Origin: Wyeomyia smithii
Lineage: Eukaryota > Arthropoda > Insecta > Diptera > Culicidae
Direction of reading: 5' to 3'
Assembly (NCBI RefSeq): GCF_029784165.1
Contig: NC_073696.1
Coordinates: 242,156,892-242,220,891, forward strand
DNA length: 64,000 nucleotides
Position numbers and translations under genes: made by a program
Notes under the pieces: generated by a model
What the model saw: only the letters and a program-made list of their open reading frames with translations
What the model was told of the DNA's origin: nothing
The model's database searches: none
In this document: positions 1-12,043 of the stretch, in pieces
Layout: the number at the start of each line of letters is the position of its first letter
Numbering within the stretch: the first letter of the stretch is position 1

Positions 1-91
1 TCTTTTAAAGACTACCTGAAAGTTATTTCCCATCAGTCTTTCTCAAGACTACCTACTTTTGAATTTAACATTTGTTTTAACTTTTTTCGAA

Positions 92-1393
92 ATGGCTGGA
101 CGGAAAAAGAAACCTCGCATCGCTGCGGGGAGGAAAAGAGAGGCATCTCTTTCTGACACTTCGAGTGTCTGTAGTGACAATCCTTTTGATATTTTGCCTG
201 AGCAAGAAGCTGGTGAAATGGAAGTTATGAGTAATGAAACTATACAAAATGTCAATTCTTTAAAAAAGGAAAAGTTCCACCTATTGTGGTAACTATTTCT
301 TCTGAATTAAATATTTTCAAAAAGGAACTTTCAACGTTTGTTTCTGACGTTAAAGTTACCTATCAAATTGGTCGTAGAGGCGAATGCCGCTTATTAGCCG
401 ACTCTATAAAGGGTCGTAATCGTCTTATTCAGTATTTAACTGAAAGGATGTATAAATTTTTTTACATATGACACGAAGAGCGCCAAGCCGTTCAAGGTCG
501 TATTGAAAGGTCTCACCAACGATCGAACCGTTGATGAGATCAAACTTACTTTAACAGAATTACTTGGCATAGCCCCTACCCAAGTAATTCTAATGAAACA
601 AAAATCACGAGGCGATAACAGTCAGAGAACTGGAATTTCCCTTGTAAATTATTTAATTCATTTTAACCGCAATGAGGTTAACAACTTAAAATTTTTTGAA
701 AAAGCACATGCTTTATATAACGGGCGTGTAAAGTGGAAGTTTATAGAAAGTTGGCGGAGGTGAAAAGCATATCACCCAATGCCGTATTTGCCAACGTTAT
801 GGCCATGGTTCAAAGTTCTGTAACATGGACCAAAAATGCCTCATTTGTGGAGACTCTTCTCACAAAAAGGACACATGTCCTGTGAAAGAGAGTGAAAATT
901 TTCGCTGTGCGAATTGTAACGGCAACCATATGTCAAATTTTTATCAATGCCCAGTCCGTTTAGCAATTGTTAAGGCAAGGCAAGGTAAACAAAATTCAAA
1001 ACAAACTTCAAAACAAAATTCTCCAAGCGTACCAGTGACGAATAGTTTACCTACTCCTTTGCATACCCGTTTAACTTATGCACAGGTTACAGGTAGTTCG
1101 AACATTATACCGCCTAGTGTTGGTAGTTCGAAAATGACCGTTAATATGGGTAAGCAAAACACACTAGAAAATAATTGTATACCTATTACTCCAGCTAATA
1201 TTGCTGCCGAAAATATTTTTTCTAATGTCAACTGCCTATTACGGCAGGTAAACTTTCTTTTTTGCAACAGGCAATGTTCGAACTTATGAACGCCATGTTG
1301 CAGGCAAAATCAATGTTTGAAGCCATTCAAATAGGCACAAATTTTACTATTCAAATTGTTTCTAATTTAAAATTTAGCAATGATTTTAAACAA
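92..1393 (+). pseudogene. ORF1 (gag-like) of Juan-like copy A, frameshifted
   Basis: The start MAGRKKKP matches copy B. The frame breaks at about 270 (bases lost in an A-rich run), about 457 (7 T where copy B has 6), about 735-755 (small deletions in the segment before the first zinc knuckle) and about 1235 (7 bases lost). The second and third CCHC knuckles are still readable at about 835-960. The ORF1 stop present in copy B is changed from TAA to CAA at 1391-1393, so even a repaired frame would run on into ORF2. In the family, ORF1 coats the element RNA and accompanies it to the nucleus. This copy is a relic. Confidence 0.88.
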
Positions 1394-4031
1394 AACAATT
1401 AAAATATTGAATTGGAATGCTCGCTCATTGAAGGCCAATGAGAATGAGCTTTTTAATTTTTTAACAGTAAATAATGTGCATATTGCAATTATTACTGAAA
1501 CATTTTTGAAACCTAACATTAAATTAAAATATGATCCCAATTACGTGGTTCATAGATATGATAGGATTCAGGGTTCCGGCGGTGGAGTTGCAATTGTTAT
1601 TCATCGCCGAATCAAACATCGTGCTCTTCCCCATCTTGAGACGAAAGTTATTGAAACTTTGGGAATTGAAGTTCAAACTGAACTTGGGATTTTATTCATT
1701 GCCGCAGCATATTTACCATTTCAATGCACACGCGAGCTCAAAAATTTTTTTAAAGGTGATTTACAAAAACTCACCAGAAATCGTTCGAATTTTTTTATAA
1801 TCGGCGATTTTAACGCTAAACATCGTTCATGGAATAATTCTCAAAGTAATTCCATTGGCAAAATTTTATTCAATGATTGTTCTTCAGGAAACTATTCTAT
1901 TTTGTCTCCGAATAGTCCTACATGCTTTTCTTCTGTAAGAAAGCCTTCAACAATTGATTTGGTGCTAACAGATCAAAGTCATGCATGTAGAGATTTCATC
2001 ACACATGCTGACTTTGATTCTGACCATCTTCCAATAACTTTTTCTTTATCACATGAATCAGTTTTAAACCCTATGAGCTCTGTTTTTAATTATAACAAGG
2101 CTAATTGGGAAAGATACAAAACTCATATTGAGAGAAGTTTCAATAATGAGCTTGACTTGCAAAACGAAGTGAATATTGATTCCGCTTTGGAAGCATTAAA
2201 ATGTGCAATTGTTGATGCCAGGAATGATTCTGTTCCAAAGGCTCAAGTGAAATTTGATTCACCAATAATTGACGAAATCTTCAACTTCTAATTCGTTTGA
2301 AAAATGTCCGCAGACGTCAATATCAACGTTCTCGTGACCCTGTTTTTAAAACTATTTATAAAGATTTACAGAAAGAGATTAAACATAGATTTACTCTTCT
2401 GAAAAATCAAAATTTTGAGACTAAAGTAGAAAAATTGAAACCATATTCAAAACCCTTTTGGAAGCTGTCGAAGATTCTTAAGAAACCTTCAAAGCCTATT
2501 CCAGTTTTAAAAGATGGTGAACGTTTTCTTGTATCCAATGAACAAAAGGCTCAAAGACTTGCTCAGCAGTTTGAGAGTGTTCATAACTCAAATTTGAATT
2601 TTGTGAGTCCAATTGAAAATGAAGTCACACGTCAATTTGATTAAATTTCTTCCCAGAATATTTTACCTGCAGAAATAATTGAAACTAACTTGAATGAGAT
2701 TAAATCAATTATTAAAAATTTCAAAAATATGAAAGCACCTGGTGACGATGGAATCTTTAATATACTAATCAAACATCTTCCTGAGAGCACAGTGGAATTT
2801 TTAGTGAAAATTTTCAATTGCTGCTTGAAAATTGCATATTTTCCCAAATTATGGAAAAATGCAAAATTTACTCCAATTTTAAAGCCGGATAAGAATCCAG
2901 CTGAAGTTTCAAGTTATCGACCAATCAGTTTGCTTTCTTCAATAAGTAAACTGTTTGAGAGAATTATTTTTAACAGAACACATCAACGAAAATTCAATTT
3001 TTGCAGATGAACAGTTTGGATTTCGCCATGGGCATTCCACTACTCATCAATTGCTCAGAGTTACTAATATGATACGAGCTAACAAATCTGAAGGTTATTC
3101 CACTGGAGCTGCTCTTTTAGACATAGAAAAAGCATTCGACAGTGTTTGGCATAAAGGTTTGATTGCGAAACTGCAAACTTTTAATTTTCCAATTTTCCTA
3201 ATCAAAATTTTAAAAAATTATCTTACTGATCGAACTCTGCAGGTTGTCTATCAGAATTCAAAATCTGATAGATTTCCTGTCAGAACAGGTGTACCTCAAG
3301 GTTCAGTCTTGGGTCCAGTCCTGTACAACATATTCACTTCAGATCTTCCTGATTTGCCTCCAGGATGCACAAAGTCATTGTTCTGCGATGACACAAGCAT
3401 TTCCGCAAAAGGAAAAAGTCTTCGTGTCATATGCAGTCGATTGCAGAAAAGTTTAGATATTTTTTCTTCCTACTTGCAAAAGTGGAAAATCTCTCCCAAT
3501 GCTTCTAAAACTCAAATGATAATTTTTCCGCATAAGCCTAGGGCTTCTTTCCTCAAGCCAAACAATAATCACGTTGTCAAGATGAATGGGGTTATTTTAA
3601 GTTGGTCCGACAAGGTTAAGTACTTGGGACTAATTTATGATAAAAAACTAATTTTCAAAGAGCACATTGAGAGTATACAAGCCAAGTGCATCAAATATAC
3701 GAGATGTTTATATCCTCTCATTAACGGGAATTCTAAACTTTGTTTAAAGAACAAACTTTTGATTTTCAAACAAATTTTTAGACCAGCAATGCTTTATGCT
3801 GTACCGATCTGGTCAAGTTGCTGTTCAACAAGGAAGAAAACGCTCCAAAGAATTCAGAATAAAATTCTGAAAATGATTTTGAAGCGTCCTCCTTGGTTTG
3901 GTACACTCGAATTACATAGACTTACTGGTGTTGAACCATTAGAAGCTATGTCAAATAAAATTATTAACAATTTTCGACAAAAATCGTTGCAATCCTCAAT
4001 TGCTACGATAAGCTCTCTTTATAGCCAATAA
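1380..4031 (+). pseudogene. ORF2 (endonuclease + reverse transcriptase) of Juan-like copy A
   Basis: The endonuclease part is open from 1380 to 2291, with ITETFL, GDFNAK and SDHLP motifs visible. Lesions relative to copy B are one A lost near 2276, a TAA stop at about 2641-2644 where copy B has a Leu codon, and an 8-bp deletion near 2975. The reverse transcriptase continues in frame from about 2955 to 4031, with VPQGSVLGP and the catalytic FCDDTSIS motif. It keeps the C-terminal 18 residues (ending in SLYSQ) that copy B has lost to a nonsense change. It is non-functional as it stands. Confidence 0.9.
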
Positions 4032-4263
4032 GTTAGCAATTAAGTTAGTTGTAAGTTTACCTCCCATTTTCTGACAATTAGGTTTAAATCCCTACGAATG
4101 ATAAGTCCTAATTGCGAAAGCAAACAAATCCTAACAATCAAAATTACAAATTTCTAACAGTGTTGAGAAGTCACCATTTGTGATTGGACACACATACTCA
4201 TTATTTACTAATATTTATCATAAATACTTAACCTACTAACAAATCCTCCCCTTAAAAAAAAAA

Positions 4264-4519
4264 CCATTCCTATGAAAAAGAATAATTGATAAAAATATGA
4301 CCACGTGGCTTAGGCCCCTATTTCCCTGTTTACATGTGATTCACTGCATATGGAGCAGGTAAGTTCCTGGATTTGAGTCCAAGTCGCATTTGAGCTTAGC
4401 TGTTCTCCAGTTTGCCCCTGGTTCTCATTAGTATTAATTATATAAGAAACACTTCCCGAATTTCATTATAATATTCAGTGTCTCCTGAGAATCTGTAGTA
4501 TAAGTGCCGTTTGTCTTTC
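4264..4519. other. Unassigned spacer
   Basis: About 260 bp between the poly(A) of the Juan-like element and a TTAA-flanked repeat. I see no ORF, tandem array or terminal repeat in it. Confidence 0.5.
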
Positions 4520-4523
4520 TTAA

Positions 4524-5268
4524 GGGGTTATATAGCTTTTTGCTCGAACGAAAGGGCAAAGTTTGGAATTATTTTTAAGCGTGTAGCATCTTTTTTATTG
4601 CTCAAAAATTGTAACATTTTGACAACTCTGTTTTTCAACAACAAAAAACACGTTTGTTTATAAGAAACACCAATTATTTGTAGAGGGCCCGAGAAATACA
4701 AGCCTTCCATGATTTCCTGGCTCAGTGCAACATCAAGATACCCAGTAAACAAAGAACCAGCAATTAAAAAAACATGTTAGTTTTAATTCTAAAATGAAAT
4801 TTAGCTCGTAGTCGGCAGCGAGGATAAAATATTTGCTTTTAGTTTTTAAGATTCCTTGAAAGTTAAGACACTAGAATTACCTGGCGCCGTTAAACATTCT
4901 TTTTGTATTGTGCCGTCTCAAATAAATGTTGTGAAAAAAAATTATTTGTTGAGTGATAATCATTTCACCGAAAATAACAATCAAGTAATAATCAATTTCC
5001 CATATTTTTTGCAGAGGTTTGCGGTGTTTATGATAGCGACCCGGCAGATTAACTGAAATAAAAAAAAATCTCATTATATTTTCATTAGTTTAGAAGTGTA
5101 ACGGGTATCTGAATGATCATTTTCATAAGTATTTCTTTTTCAGTGCAAACGGGAACATTTTTCCCGAAAAAAAATGTTCTGAGCGCTAAAAACTACAATA
5201 AAATTGAACTTAAATATAATGCAAAAAATTTGTTTTTGATTTTGGAAACTAAATAGGTATATAACCCC
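4524..5268. mobile_element. TTAA-flanked MITE-like DNA element
   Basis: The sequence opens with TTAA then GGGGTTATATA (4520-4534) and closes with TATATAACCCC then TTAA (5258-5272). That gives an 11-bp perfect terminal inverted repeat flanked by a TTAA target duplication. The 745-bp interior is AT-rich and has no credible transposase. TTAA duplications are typical of piggyBac and of some other mosquito MITE groups, and the short TIR does not let me choose. Its middle (about 4790-4945) resembles the 3' UTR of the I-clade LINE at 13 kb. Confidence 0.72.
4790..4945 (+). repeat. Segment matching the 3' UTR of the I-clade LINE at 13.0-13.2 kb
   Basis: From about 4805 the text (AGCTCGTAGTCGGCAGCGAG, then TGGCGCCGTTAAAC and TGCCGT.TCAAATAAA) parallels the reverse complement of 13000-13160. 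In the large LINE that stretch is the last part of its 3' UTR just before poly(A). Here it ends in GTGAAAAAAAA near 4940. The simplest reading is a very short 5'-truncated LINE insertion inside the TTAA element, or a shared ancestral segment. I could not find a clean TSD. Confidence 0.6.
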
Positions 5269-5272
5269 TTAA

Positions 5273-6059
5273 TTAACCGAAACCGTTAGAATGTTTTTTA
5301 GGCAGAGCTTTCTACAACCTGGCTATAGTGGAAATGTTTTCAATACGCTCTCACAGTTGCTTTCAACTGTTTCTGCTAGATTATCCTATTTCCTTGTTGT
5401 ATTTTGTTAGCGATTTTCTATATGAACTATATGAACAGTTTTTTAAAGGACTTACTAAGTTATTCAAGGTTCTTATTCTAAAAAGGTGAGTTTTCATTTG
5501 ACATTCACGTCTTGATTGGATAACATTCGTAATATGCGTTAATAATTTTATTTCTGATTAGATTTGAATTGGTTTCTAGCTTATTTTTGGTCTGGATTTC
5601 TCTTTCTTATATAAGTTTGTCGATAAACAGATTACTGTGATAGAGGATTCAGGTTCCTGATACTTACAGAATCTAGCAGGATTTCTCCGGCATACTAATC
5701 AAAGAAAATTTACCAGTAATCTGATAGTATAATTTTATCAGACACCAATTTTTTTTATTTTTATTTTATTTTGTCAATTTTTTTACAATTTTCTTTTGTC
5801 TGAAAGTTTGTAGCTGAACATAGCTATAACCAAAACTATCAGACGTATAGCATTCATAAAAATAGAGCTGTTACCTTTGTTATGATTTTCAACATTTTGT
5901 AACTGTTGAGCCGTTTAACCGATTTTTATAGTCCCAAAACTGCTAATCTTTGAAACAATTTTTTACTCTCCTCAGACATTTGTCGGGTTTTAAACGTCGG
6001 TAGAGCAGAACTCAGCAACTGATTGAACAAATCAGCTCAGATAAATGCAAAGAGCGACC
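5273..6059. other. Unassigned AT-rich sequence
   Basis: About 790 bp with no ORF of note and no recognised repeat. A T-rich run lies near 5750-5790. The last 13 bases before 6073 are the target site of the next LINE insertion. Confidence 0.5.
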
Positions 6060-6072
6060 ATGATCTGGACAT
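6060..6072 (+). repeat. Target site duplication, 5' copy, of the truncated I-clade LINE
   Basis: ATGATCTGGACAT here is repeated exactly at 8429-8441, directly after the element's A-tract. A perfect 13-bp pair at the two junctions defines the insertion. Confidence 0.9.
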
Positions 6073-7966
6073 TTTTGATCAACCTGCTGCCTGAAAAGCA
6101 TTTACTTTTCAACCACGGTTCTTCAACAATAACACGAACAAGCTACATGGGTCTCCCCCAAGGCTCTTGTCTGAGTCCGCTGTTGTACAACTTCTACATC
6201 AGTGACATCGACACATGCTTGACGGACGGCTGTACAATGCGCCAGTTAGCTGACGACTGCGTTGTATCAGTCACGGCGACTCTAGCTGTAGACATGAAAA
6301 ACAGCCTGCAAAATACGCTAGATAATCTGACCGGTTGGGCCAGTTGTCTTGGAATCGAATTCTCGCTTGAAAAAACGGAGATGGTAGTTTTTTCGAAAAA
6401 GCGACCACCACCTCGCTTCGAGCTAGTTCTGTCCGGAATACCCATCACTCAGTCACCTAGCTTCAAGTATCTAGGAGTATGGTATGACTCTAAGTGCACA
6501 TGGGAAAAACATGCCAATTACCTGAAGCAAAGATGCCAACCGAGAATTAATTTTCTTCGGATGGTAACAGGAACATCATGGGGAGCGCATCCAGAGGATT
6601 TAATACGACTCTACCAAACCACTATTCTCCCCGTAATAGAATACGGCAGCATATGCTTCAGAGGAGTCGCAGCCTCACACATGCTGAAGCTAGAGAGGAT
6701 ACAATACCGTTGTTTGCGTATCGCTCTAGGCTGCATGCAATCGACACATACAATGTCCCTAGACGTCATTGCCACTCAAAGCCAGGTCATTTACCACTCA
6801 AAGAGAGGCTATTCGAGTTGGCTCTTCGTTTCCTCATCAGATCGGAGATAGCAAACCCAATGATAATCGAGAACTATGAGAGGTGTTTGGAAGTTGTTCA
6901 GAAACCCTGTATGTCAGTATACCAGCGGTTCATGACCATGGAGATAAACCCTTCGGTTGTTGCTCCATCCCGTGAGATTTCAACATCGCTCAACAATTCT
7001 TCTGTTGTATTTGATTTGACGATGAAACAAGAAATCCATGGAATTCCCGAACACCTTAAACCAACAGTTGTGCCATCAATATTTTCGGCAAAATTCGGCC
7101 ACCTCCCAGTACAGAACTCCTTTTTCACGGACGGATCTGTGATGGATGGACAATCCGGATATGGCGTTTTTAACACAGATCATCACATATCCCGCAAACT
7201 GGCACAGCCTTGCTCCATATATGTAGCTGAATTAGCTGCCATACACAATTCGCTGCGAATTATCGAGCTCAAGACACCAGGCAATTATTTCATCTTCTCG
7301 GACAGCCTCAGTTCTATCGAAGCTCTCCGATCGATTAAACCGGTCAAGCACCCGTCCTATTTCCTTCCGGAAATTAGACGGATATTAGAAGTGCTGGTTG
7401 ATCGGTCTTTCATTATCTGCTTTGTGTGGGTCCCCTCTCATTGCTCAATCCCAGGCAATGAAGAAGCTGATTTATTAGCGAAAAGGGGTGCCATAGAAAG
7501 AGATATATTTGATAGACCGATCATCTATACCGAGTATTTTCACCTGCCTCGACAACTGGCCCTGGCAAACTGGCAGGAAAAATGTGATAAAGACGATCTT
7601 GGGCGATGGATGCACTCGATTTCGCCCAAAGTGTCTACAAAAGCTTGGTTCAAAGGGTTAGATTTAACTCGAGATTTCATTCGAGTTATTTCGCGCCTAA
7701 TGTCCAATCACTATGTTGCAAACGCACACCTTTATCGAATAAACTTAGTCGATAGTAATCTGTGCGAATGTGGAGGGTACGAAGATATAGATCATATAGT
7801 CTTCGTATGCCCTAAGTACCACAGAGCAAGGACCAAGCTTATTGATTCTCTCCGAAAACAGAAAGTGACATTTACAATGCAAGTACGGGATGCGCTTGCT
7901 AGCCGCAACCCAGCGCTTGTAATACCTATTTATGACTTTTTAAGAGATATCAAGTATCGAATTTGA
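6073..7966 (+). pseudogene. ORF2 C-terminal part: RT palm, RNase H, CCHC (one frameshift)
   Basis: The first frame (to about 6775) has MGLPQGSCLSPLLYNF and the catalytic LADDCVVS. A frameshift near 6770-6790 moves the reading frame, and the second frame runs to the TGA at 7964-7966. That part contains an RNase H domain with its four acidic positions: FFTDGS, VAELAAI, FSDSLSS and NEEADLL. It ends with a C-x-C-x7-H-x4-C motif (CECGGYEDIDHIVFVC). RNase H in the family removes RNA from the RNA-DNA hybrid. Translation from the ATG at 6045 would begin in target DNA, so that start has no meaning for the element. Confidence 0.9.
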
Positions 7967-8428
7967 TTATCTCCTTGCTTCTTCTTCTTATTCTTCCAAC
8001 ACAACCTCCATCAAAAAGTTTCACACTAATTCTGTTCCTTTTTTTTTCTTTTATTGATCTTTTTAGAGACACATGAATCATCGCTTCTTTCTGAGAGACA
8101 TGATCCACCAAACATAGATATAAGTTTTGATTTCTAAAGATATAAAGAACCATCACACCTTAACGAATAGTATTAAGAATTGATATTTACTCATACAGAG
8201 AAGAACTTTATTTATTATTGTTATTGTTAGCCGTAGGTTTAAATGATATGTATTTTTAAATTGTATTTATAAAAGAGAAAAGATGAGAGGGTTTTTATGC
8301 CTGTTTGAGGAGGAGCAGTCGGGATACAGGCTCTACTCAAGCTAGCTTTTCCCTACTCCAAAAGATATTCGGCCCCGTTATGCTTTGCGGTTGGGCCTAA
8401 ATAAATATTAGAGTTAATAAAAAAAAAA
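6073..8428 (+). mobile_element. 5'-truncated I-clade LINE (RT end, RNase H, 3' UTR, A-tract)
   Basis: The insertion is bounded by perfect 13-bp duplications. It starts abruptly inside the reverse transcriptase, at FLINLLPEKH, which aligns with FLHNLLSENH of the minus-strand I element at 13-18.9 kb. This is the usual outcome of incomplete target-primed reverse transcription. It continues through RNase H, a C-terminal CCHC motif, a 3' UTR of about 460 bp and an A-rich tail at about 8418-8428. Sequence differs from the 13-18.9 kb element throughout, so the two belong to related but separate families. Confidence 0.92.
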
Positions 8429-8441
8429 ATGATCTGGACAT
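8429..8441 (+). repeat. Target site duplication, 3' copy, of the truncated I-clade LINE
   Basis: Exact copy of 6060-6072, placed immediately after the A-tract. Confidence 0.9.
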
Positions 8442-11400
8442 CTTAGGACACGCATGGACTTTTGCTGCTCAACTTTCTCCTCAACACCAAACGTTCAACA
8501 GTGCTTGTGTTTTTGAAATTCAATTTAAATTTTGAATGAAAATGATTTGAATAAGAAATGCTTTTTTGTGCAAAAATTTTCGTGATTTGAAAAAACAAAA
8601 ATTCATTCTCTGTATATTTTTTACATACGATTTTTTAACATCCAAACATTTAGAAAAATAACGCTCGCGTCAAAATGGTTCAGACGTCTGCGATATAGTC
8701 TAGTCGAGAACAAACACAAAGTTTTATACACGATGCATGTTTTGTTACTCACATATTTCTCGTGCAATTGCTCATACACTCCCATTTCCCTCTTAATAAC
8801 TACATGGTTTAGGATCGACCTCATTATAATAGAGCAATCTTCTACCTTGCCGATTTATATTTTACATCTGCGCCTGGCATTGCCGGACGTAAACGCAAAA
8901 GTAATAATGGAACGAAGCTTTTATAGCTCGATACAAATTGCAAAAACAACAATTACAACTCTTAGCTGGCGTCTGAACGATGTGCTAATTTCCGCCTCAA
9001 CTGGCACCGGTTCCAGCGCTTGTGCAGTTTTGCCTGCTGCACCCACGGACCATATGCCATATGCCAAGTTAGTGCAGCGTGGGTGTGGATATGAGAGTGC
9101 AAATGGGCACTTCAAAAAGCTTGATTTTCAATCTTAATATACTGCAATCGAATGAAAGCTACAGACTGCGAATATTCTCTAAACTGAGAAAGTGTATGTA
9201 ATTCGCTGCCAGTAATAGAGTACCCCAATGTGGTTTCCCACCTATCCGATCTGGATATTATTCACCCACAAGCTCTTCCGCGTGCATCGTATCTATGTTT
9301 TTTTTTTGCTCCAACATCCCTGATGGTTGGAAGGTTCTCAAGGGAACCTTAATTCATATTTCCGATCCTCCTGGATTGCTACTGTCAGTTAAATCGTTAT
9401 TTTATTGTTTGTTTCAATATCTTATGAATTGATTACCCCTCTTCCATTTATGCTTAAACAGACGGCCATGTCCCTGTGGGACATGAAACCACCGATGGAG
9501 ATGGTTGGCTTCAACAAAATTCCAGCTAAAGCGGATGGATGCAACCGATCTGGCTAGTCCGAGTCGTGATGAAGTCGCTGCAAAAACATTCAACAGCGTA
9601 CGTGTTGGGTGCGCTAATATTGATAATGCTGATGATGTTGATGATGCAGGCAGGCAGGCAGGCAAGCAGCCAAGTGGTACTAGAATCATGCAGAAATTCC
9701 AGCGTGAAACTTAATCCCTACGATGGAAAAGCGCGAAATAGGCGAAGAGGTGAAGTTGACAAAGCTGCACAGAAAAAAAGCGCGCAAAAAATCCCGAGAG
9801 CTATTCACGGAATTCACGCTTCCGAGCGGGTAGCGATTGTGTCGGGTGGAAAACATGTGTTCCAATTAAAACGTGAGGCAGAAAAAAGTTTCGTCGATTC
9901 GAGGTTGCTCCTACCACATGGAGGATTTCGATTTTTTGTTTTTCTTTGGTTTAAGCCCACATCTGTATGCTCGGTCATTCGCTTAATCTATTCGAGCTAG
10001 GGCAAACAGAATAATCACTTCTTCCGAACATCACGAGCAGCGAGAAGACAGCCTACGAGTGTTTATAGTGACACATAATTCTATTTTGTTATCAAAGTTG
10101 TTATGTACACTACATATTAAACGTTGCAATTGTGCATTCATATTTGAAATTCACGCAAATAATCAATATCTCACTGCAGATACACCATTGATTCAGTATT
10201 TTCCGAGCGAATTAATCTTAATTTTTGTTTGAATTTTACTCTGAGATGCATTTCGGCCGATAGTAAAAATTGCCCTGTAATTATATTTTGTCACATGTCA
10301 CATCGTCATGGAAAACGGGTGGAATGAATTAAGTTATCTTGTACATCGCAGTCTATAAAACTAAATTTTGTGATCACGCGTTTCCCCTCAAACGAATCAA
10401 TGGAGACGCATTGTTCTTGACTTTCAAATTCATATTTTCTGACTCAACTATTTTCCACGAATCATCGGCTCAGCTGAAAATAAAAAAAAAAACAATTCAG
10501 GTGATGTTCGTGACAATCAGATAACATGAATTCCACTATCAACATAATTTTTTGTTATGGTCTCTTTGTGACTCTGCGTGAAAAAAAAAACAATTGTCAA
10601 AGCTTTTGTGCCACAGTAGTTCGTTGATTGACAGTGATGCTATCTGATTGATGCTTCTTGAGCGGTTTTCTTTAGGTCCGGTCAAGCCTATAATATGACA
10701 TACTTAGTATCACCATCCACTGCGGTATCTCATCTTACTACCCCTTCCGGGTCGGACGGAGTAATTCACACTTCGAGGAAAATTTCAGCCATTCACCTGC
10801 CCAAGTGAAGCGAAACTTCTCCCGCGTAGTTCGTATCCGCATCTTTAGATGCGAACAGTGACAATCAATCATTTCCAGCCAATTTCACCCTGCGCGCACG
10901 ATGTGGCTGCGGAAGTTGCGGTTAGAACGCCCGAAATAGAAGAAACGCCTGTAAGATCACGCCTTCGAAGCTGGCGGCGCGTCATCGTGCGAAGCGAAAT
11001 CACGGTTACGGTTCTTCCGCGCCGTTAACTCCTTGAAGCGCGGCGGTTGGTGGTTCTCATCTCGTCGTTTTCCATCCGCTGCCGTTCATTCGGAACGCAC
11101 GCGGAAGGTGCTATCCCTACACTACACGGTGATCTGATTTATCTAAGCTCATAAATCAATCTACCCCGAGGTCGTATCCGATGGCGGTATCGAGTGTATG
11201 AGAATATTGAGAAGTGTTGACGGCAAGCTTCCCCATATATGATGCAGTCGGGATGCTTATCTTTCGTGGCCCGAGGTACGGGCGCATCCACTCCTGAGGC
11301 ACACGTAAAACTTTTACAAAATATTAACAGCATTTATGTCGAACGTTGCGCTCATTATGCGTACAAATTGCAACGTTTGTGGAGTCAAGCCATTTAGCCG

Positions 11401-12035
11401 CATAGCGCGTTGGAAAATATTTCCATACCCAACAGACTGGCGTAATAATAATTGAATTCACATTAAACCTATGAATACATTAAAATTATCGTTCGCCTTC
11501 TTTCAAACTGTTGGCTGCTCACCCTCTTGAATTGCGTATTTGTTCCCCAATCTGATTTGAAAATTCATGTTTTCTGTTATTTAAAGCTTAATGGTGGACA
11601 TTCGTATGCGGCCTTTCTAATAGTTATAATCTAATAGTTTTTACATAGTTTAGTTTAGTTTTATTGCACGTATTGTGGTACGGAACATATGCGGCTCAAA
11701 TAAGAAATTAAGTAAATTCAAGATGAAAGAGGAAAAGCATGAAACAGCATGTTACAACAGGAATTTGAATCAACTTTTAATGATTTGGTGAAACATAGAT
11801 GGTTGAAACAATCAGCTTAAGGAAGAAGACAATCCAAATATTATACAAAAATGAGACCGGAAAAAGAAAAACATACAAAAAATTATAAAACAGACAGTGT
11901 ATATAATTTTAGGAGAATGCGAAAACAAACGTGTCCGGTGGGAGGATACCGACTGACCAGTTTCGATTGCGCAGGCAAAATCGTAACTGCTATTCTCTGC
12001 ACGTGAGGAGACAGTCTCTCAATCAAAAAAGTGTA
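8442..12035. other. Long unassigned stretch, no gene supported
   Basis: About 3.6 kb without a recognisable coding region or transposon end. ORFs here (for example 8733-9137 and 9539-10000) are short, overlap one another on several frames and show no domain. A GC-richer island lies at about 10880-11110. A short CAGG/CAGGC repeat sits at 9647-9665, next to a GATGAT-rich run at 9626-9646. The texture is that of host non-coding DNA rather than a decayed LINE, but I cannot show which. Confidence 0.45.
9647..9665. repeat. Short (CAGG)n microsatellite
   Basis: About four and a half units of CAGG next to a GATGAT-rich run. Confidence 0.8.
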
Positions 12036-12043
12036 ATTATGAC
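12036..12043 (+). repeat. 8-bp TSD (left) of hAT-type MITE
   Basis: ATTATGAC, repeated exactly at 12427-12434. Confidence 0.9.

Larger units (their letters stand above)
1..4263 (+). mobile_element. Juan-like Jockey-clade LINE, copy A (clipped, decayed)
   Basis: This stretch aligns almost base for base with the complete copy at 57486-61895; window base 1 corresponds to 57587. About 100 bp of its 5' end therefore lie outside the window. It carries ORF1 with CCHC zinc knuckles, ORF2 with endonuclease and reverse transcriptase, a short 3' UTR and a poly(A) tract near 4253-4263. Against copy B it has a 9-bp deletion just before the ORF1 start, several 1-8 bp indels and an in-frame stop, so it cannot make either protein. 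Assignment to the Jockey clade rests on domain order and lack of RNase H. The name Juan-like rests on recalled similarity to mosquito Juan elements and is less sure. Confidence 0.93.

Noticed and set aside
4524..5268. Autonomous piggyBac element
   Set aside because: TTAA fits, but there is no transposase ORF and the TIR sequence is not diagnostic.
6045..6072. ATG at 6045 as the start of an RT gene
   Set aside because: These codons are target DNA including the TSD; the LINE begins at 6073.
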